The notes beneath the pieces were generated by a model, which was not told where the DNA came from, did not search any database, and saw only the letters and a list, made by a program, of their open reading frames with translations. A DNA stretch of 64,000 nt from an uncultured bacterium (GTDB taxonomy: Bacteria > Bacteroidota > Bacteroidia > Bacteroidales > Bacteroidaceae), in assembly GCA_905214625.1 (NCBI GenBank), contig CAJMMQ010000008.1, forward strand, positions 1 to 64,000, written 5' to 3'. Below are positions 60,615 through 64,000 of this stretch, piece by piece (the stretch's first letter is position 1; the number at the start of each line of letters is the position of its first letter). A program made the position numbers and the translations under genes.

Positions 60615-62507
60615 TCAGTCCTCGTCTTTATTTTCAGCGTCGATGGCCTTGATTTTCTCGCGTACAAGGTTCATGTCGTCTTTCAGCTTCTGAACCTTTC
60701 TGTTCATCTCGTCGATTAGGCTGTTGCCCTTCTTGCTTGAAGCATTGAGGAAGCCGAGGTTATTTTCATAAGTCTGAACTTCCTGCTTGATTGCCTCATA
60801 ACGGCGCATCAGTCGTGCTCGTTCGTTGTCAAGAGCGTCAGCTCCCTTTTCTGCAACGTTCTTCAAGCTGTTCTTGAATTTGTCAAGACGGCGGCGTGCC
60901 GTAGAAATATTCAGCTCTTTATATAGTCTGTCGAGAATGTCGTGATATTCTTTGTAGAGCTTGTCTTTCTCTTTGAACGGAACATGACCTATGGCGTTGT
61001 ATTCGTCTATAAGCTCTCGCACTTTCTCCTGAATGTTGCCTTCGGCGTTTTCTGCCATAGCCTTCAGCTGCTCTATTATGCCGCGTTTCTTTTCAAGATT
61101 TGCGCGCTCCTCATTGCGTGTTCCTGCATTTGCGTTATTGCGTGCCTCAAAGAAGTGGTTGCATGCTGTGAGGAATTCGTTCCAAAGCTTGTCGCCAAGT
61201 TTCTTGGGAACCATTCCTATTGTCTTCCATTCTTTCTGAAGGGCTATCAGCTTGTCGCTTGTTGACTTCCATTCAGTGCTGTCCTGCAGTGCCTTAGCCT
61301 GTTCGATGAGCGCTCTCTTCTTGTCGGCATTTTCGGCGAACTGCTGTTTCATGTTCTTGAAGAATTCTGCCTTCTTGCTGAAGAAATCGTCACAGGCAGC
61401 GCGGAAACGTTCAAATATCTTTACGTTCATCTTCTGCGGGGCGAAGCCTATAGTCTTCCATTCAGCCTGAATGGCTATGATGTCCTTTGTCTTTTTCTCC
61501 CATTCGCCGGCAGTCTTTATTTCGCCTTTAGCTATTTCTTCAATTTTCTCGCATAGTGCGGTCTTCTTTGTCAGGTTGTCTTCTTCTTTGGCGCGAAGCT
61601 CCTCGAAGTGCTGCTGATGGCGTTTGTTTATTATTGTAGACGCAGCCTTGAAGCGTGCCCACACTTCCTCGCGGAGTTCCTTAGCCACAGGTCCGGTCTC
61701 ACGGAATTCCTGATGCAGCTTCTGGAGCTGGTGGAAAGCGCTTATTACATCTTCTTCATCACCGAGTTTTTCGGCAGCCTCACATATTTTTGTCTTTATT
61801 TCGAGGTTTTTCTTAAAGTCGTATTCGCGTGCCTCGCTGTTCAGTTTCAGCAGGTCGTAATACTGCTCTACATAAAGCTGGTAGTTGCGCCACAGTTCGT
61901 TGGCCTTTTCTGCCGGCACGAGCTTAATCTCTTTCCACTCCTGCTGCAGCTTTTTGAAGTCCTGATATGATTTGTTGGCTTCTTCGGGAGAAGTCACCAT
62001 GGCCTTTATCTTTTCAATGATGTCAAGCTTTTTCTTCAGGTTTTCCTGCTTTTCCTTTTCCTGCTCAAGGAACAGCTTGGCGCGTTTTTCCTTTATCACG
62101 CCCATTTCGGCCTTAAACACCTCTTCGTCTTCGTCAGGAAGCACCTTGTAGCCGGCAGGGTCGCCGCCGCCCTCAAGATATGCTTTCATGTCAGCTTCTC
62201 TTTCAGCGAAGTGAAGTTTGTAGAAGATGGTTTTTAGATAGTCTATTTCGCCTTTCTGAGGATGTTCGTCGCTGTGGGCGATTTCTTTCATCCTTTCAAT
62301 TATTTCGCCTTTGGTTTTGTATACTTTTTTCAGCTCAGCTGCATCAAGGTTGTCTGAGGAAATTTCTTCGGTTTCAGTAGTTTCGGTTGTAACTTCCGCA
62401 TTGTTTTCAGCGGCAACGCAGCTTTCCTGCATGTTGTTTTCTGCTGATTCAACATTCAGTTTTTCAGTGTTCTCTTGGCTGAGTGTCTTTTCTTGAGAGT
62501 CCATCAT
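60615..62507 (-). CDS. DUF349 protein
   Basis: A 630-residue, very charged and mostly helical protein. After an acidic low-complexity N-terminus (about 1-60), several DUF349 repeats follow, each with a W-K-x-I-G/L-x-P-type core: LQQEWKEIKLVP, IQAEWKTIGFAPQK, LQKEWKTIGMVPKK and DEYNAIGHVPFKEKD. Long coiled coils end the protein. The family is conserved in Bacteroidetes with no firm function. The first two codons are both Met. Promoter box TAAGTTTG at 62560-62567. Confidence 0.85.
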   Translation of the reverse strand: MMDSQEKTLSQENTEKLNVESAENNMQESCVAAENNAEVTTETTETEEISSDNLDAAELKKVYKTKGEIIERMKEIAHSDEHPQKGEIDYLKTIFYKLHFAEREADMKAYLEGGGDPAGYKVLPDEDEEVFKAEMGVIKEKRAKLFLEQEKEKQENLKKKLDIIEKIKAMVTSPEEANKSYQDFKKLQQEWKEIKLVPAEKANELWRNYQLYVEQYYDLLKLNSEAREYDFKKNLEIKTKICEAAEKLGDEEDVISAFHQLQKLHQEFRETGPVAKELREEVWARFKAASTIINKRHQQHFEELRAKEEDNLTKKTALCEKIEEIAKGEIKTAGEWEKKTKDIIAIQAEWKTIGFAPQKMNVKIFERFRAACDDFFSKKAEFFKNMKQQFAENADKKRALIEQAKALQDSTEWKSTSDKLIALQKEWKTIGMVPKKLGDKLWNEFLTACNHFFEARNNANAGTRNEERANLEKKRGIIEQLKAMAENAEGNIQEKVRELIDEYNAIGHVPFKEKDKLYKEYHDILDRLYKELNISTARRRLDKFKNSLKNVAEKGADALDNERARLMRRYEAIKQEVQTYENNLGFLNASSKKGNSLIDEMNRKVQKLKDDMNLVREKIKAIDAENKDED

Positions 62508-62559
62508 ATAACTTTTTATTCGTTCATGAATTGGTTTTCCATGTAAATCTTTAGGCTTG

Positions 62560-62567
62560 CAAACTTA
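62560..62567 (-). promoter_or_regulatory. -7 box for the DUF349 gene
   Basis: TAAGTTTG on the minus strand, 52 bp before the start. No clear -33. Confidence 0.45.
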
Positions 62568-62620
62568 ATTAAAAATATTGTAAATACCTAATAAATTTGG
62601 AAAAAAACGTTTTTCTTAGG

Positions 62621-63547
62621 CTAAATGAGTCGTTTGTGACGGAAAATCCACCATGATATGCCTGAAATGAGCACGGATACTATTATGGCTATTACGAAGC
62701 CGTATTTCCATTGTTCCATGCCGTTTATTAGGTTCATTCCGAGCAGGCTGGCTATGAGCGTGGGAAACATCAGGATAATCGACACTGAGGTGAGTGTACG
62801 TATCACGGTGTTCATGTTGTTGTTGATGATGCTCGAATATGTGTCCATCGTCGACTCGAGGATGTCTGAATATATGTTTGTGGTCTCGCGCGCCTGGCTC
62901 ATCTCGATGTTTACGTCCTCTATCAGGTCGGCGTCGAGCTCGTCCACCTGCAGCTTGAACTTCAGCTTTGCCAGAAGGTTCTCGTTGCCGCGGATTGACG
63001 TGATGAAATAGGTCAGCGAGTCTTGCAGTCTTGACAGTCCGATAAGCGATTCGTTGTTCACCTCTTTGTCAAGATTGCGCTTTGATTTCTCTATCAGGTT
63101 GTTTATCTGTTTCAGCCGTTTCAAGTACCATACGGCCGAAGAGAGGAACAGACGGAAAATCATGTCTACGTAGTCGGTGAAGCCTTCGCCGCGCTTCTGC
63201 TGATAGCTCACGAAGTCTATCATCATGTTTGTTTCGTGAAAGCACACTGTTATGGTTACGTCGCGCTTGTGTATTATGCCGAGCGGCACGGTGGTGTAGG
63301 GCGTTCTCGACCTTATTTCCTTAACGAAAGGTATACGCAGGATTATGAGCATCCAGCCGTCGTCGTATTCGTAACGGGCACGCTCATCATTATCGCTGAT
63401 GTCTGAAAGGAAATAATCGGGAATTTTAAATTCATTTTCAAGAAGACGCTGGTCTTCTTCCGTCGGGCATGTCACTTGTATCCAGCAGTTAGGCTCCCAC
63501 TCGCCAATCTGCTTTAAGCCTTTGGTTGTGTTCCAATATGTTCTCAT
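62621..63547 (-). CDS. corA: CorA-type Mg2+ channel
   Basis: A 308-residue CorA/MIT family channel. A soluble N-terminal alpha/beta funnel domain, a long stalk helix (LIEDVNIEMSQARETTNIYSDIL) and two C-terminal membrane helices. The signature GMN motif is in SLLGMNLINGMEQW (about 268-281). The short positive tail FRHKRLI lies in the cytosol. It imports Mg2+ and perhaps Co2+/Ni2+. Single gene with a consensus promoter. Confidence 0.94.
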   Translation of the reverse strand: MRTYWNTTKGLKQIGEWEPNCWIQVTCPTEEDQRLLENEFKIPDYFLSDISDNDERARYEYDDGWMLIILRIPFVKEIRSRTPYTTVPLGIIHKRDVTITVCFHETNMMIDFVSYQQKRGEGFTDYVDMIFRLFLSSAVWYLKRLKQINNLIEKSKRNLDKEVNNESLIGLSRLQDSLTYFITSIRGNENLLAKLKFKLQVDELDADLIEDVNIEMSQARETTNIYSDILESTMDTYSSIINNNMNTVIRTLTSVSIILMFPTLIASLLGMNLINGMEQWKYGFVIAIIVSVLISGISWWIFRHKRLI

Positions 63548-63676
63548 TTGCTAATCCTCCGAAACGGTTATGACTGTACGGCGGTCAGCATCAATGAGCA
63601 AACCTCCGCACCTACAAGTTCATATTTTCCGCGTAATAATCGTCCATGAATAAATTAAAATTTCTGTTTTGCGGTG

Positions 63677-63707
63677 CAAAGATACTGTAAGTTGGGCTAA
63701 TCTCAAA
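63677..63707 (-). promoter_or_regulatory. Promoter for corA
   Basis: On the minus strand: TTTG (63704-63707), 19 bp, TATCTTTG (63677-63684), full consensus. The leader is about 120 nt, but no recognised Mg2+ riboswitch fold is evident. Confidence 0.75.
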
Positions 63708-63842
63708 ATAAAAATGAATGAAATGATTTTTAATTTTGTATTTAATCTGGTGTTATGGGGTGTCATGGCGCATCTTTGTTCTATTTTTATAGTGTTGGTT
63801 ATGCTTGTGCAAATTAAACTCTAATGCGGTTTGGGTTAAACA
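63708..63842. other. Spacer upstream of corA
   Basis: Non-coding, no notable feature. Confidence 0.4.
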
Positions 63843-63879
63843 AAGGCTCTATCGCCTTTTTATCAGCGTATAGAGCCTT
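63843..63879 (-). terminator. Hairpin after the right-edge gene
   Basis: AAGGCTCTAT (63843-63852) and ATAGAGCCTT (63870-63879) form a perfect 10-bp stem, 38 bp past the stop of the partial gene at the right edge. The T-run on the minus strand is modest. Confidence 0.6.
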
Positions 63880-63917
63880 GGGTCTTCTTTTTGTGTTGTC
63901 TATATATTGTTATTGTG

Positions 63918-64000
63918 TTATTCGGGTAATATCGAAACTGATATAGGAGCATAGTCGGCTGGCGAGAAGCGGTTGAGCAGCTTCGATGCTGTGTACGTGC
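63918..64000 (-). CDS. 3' end of a gene running in from the right edge (partial)
   Basis: A minus-strand frame with 27 visible codons, ending SKLLNRFSPADYAPISVSIL-P-E and TAA, followed by a hairpin terminator. The terminator at the right distance suggests a real gene end. Too short to name. Confidence 0.4.
   Translation of the reverse strand, partial: TYTASKLLNRFSPADYAPISVSILPE

Noticed and set aside
63548..63676. Mg2+ riboswitch in the corA leader
   Set aside because: The leader is about 120 nt and lacks an evident set of nested helices like known Mg2+ sensors; nothing beyond location supports it.

Overview
The window looks like a chromosome segment from a gut-type member of the Bacteroidales, most likely Prevotellaceae. 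The reasons are SusC/SusD outer-membrane transport, Bacteroidetes promoters (-33 TTTG, about 19 bp, -7 TAnnTTTG) ahead of many genes, secreted proteins with Prevotella/T9SS-like C-terminal tails, a GLPGLI protein, carboxynorspermidine dehydrogenase, DUF349 and DUF5683 proteins, and a Bacteroidetes-type IS1182 transposase. Species cannot be fixed from the sequence alone.

Layout. 0-3.2 kb: CBS/CorC membrane protein, a GNAT acetyltransferase and an AraC regulator. 3.4-10.5 kb: NhaD antiporter and the L-rhamnose genes (rhaB, rhaA, rhaT on +, rhaD convergent on -). 11.0-15.2 kb: a tight four-gene L-galactose operon (dehydrogenase, lactonase, FucP-like permease, L-galactonate dehydrogenase). 15.6-21.1 kb: kup, a hypothetical gene, carboxynorspermidine dehydrogenase and recA, with a repeat array just before recA. 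21.1-25.6 kb: a gene-poor stretch with several palindromic elements, a SprT-like gene, a small HTH gene and an intact IS1182 element. 25.7-28.9 kb: alaS and a divergent merR gene. 29.2-37.6 kb: a SusC/SusD locus with a lipoprotein, a secreted protein and a pectin methylesterase. 37.7-43.9 kb: parA-parB-DUF5683-mltD-rel operon. 44.0-50.5 kb: surE and lpxB, separated by a divergent pair made of a TPR/LuxR regulator and a large AT-rich secreted protein. 51.2-54.6 kb: GLPGLI protein and outer-membrane barrel overlapping by 14 bp. 54.8-58.2 kb: rsfS-ftsH-cdsA. 58.4 kb: tRNA-Gln. 58.8-63.5 kb: nucleotidyltransferase-fold protein, TPR protein, DUF349 protein and CorA.

How it fits together. Rhamnose use, L-galactose use and a pectin methylesterase beside SusC/D all suit an organism that feeds on rhamnogalacturonan pectins; that link is inference. 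The rest is mostly core housekeeping: chromosome segregation, stringent response, cell wall, lipid A, phospholipid synthesis and proteolysis.

The least ordinary features are (1) the surE/lpxB wedge, whose two genes each have an AT-rich core and an outer end of host-like composition, as if a cassette had been exchanged; (2) an interspersed repeat family built on a TAGCGGGCTA palindrome, with four copies here, one with its core inverted; (3) a 199-bp MITE-like element with nested inverted repeats; and (4) a GLPGLI/barrel pair of unknown function. No CRISPR array, prophage, rRNA operon or recognisable defence system was found.
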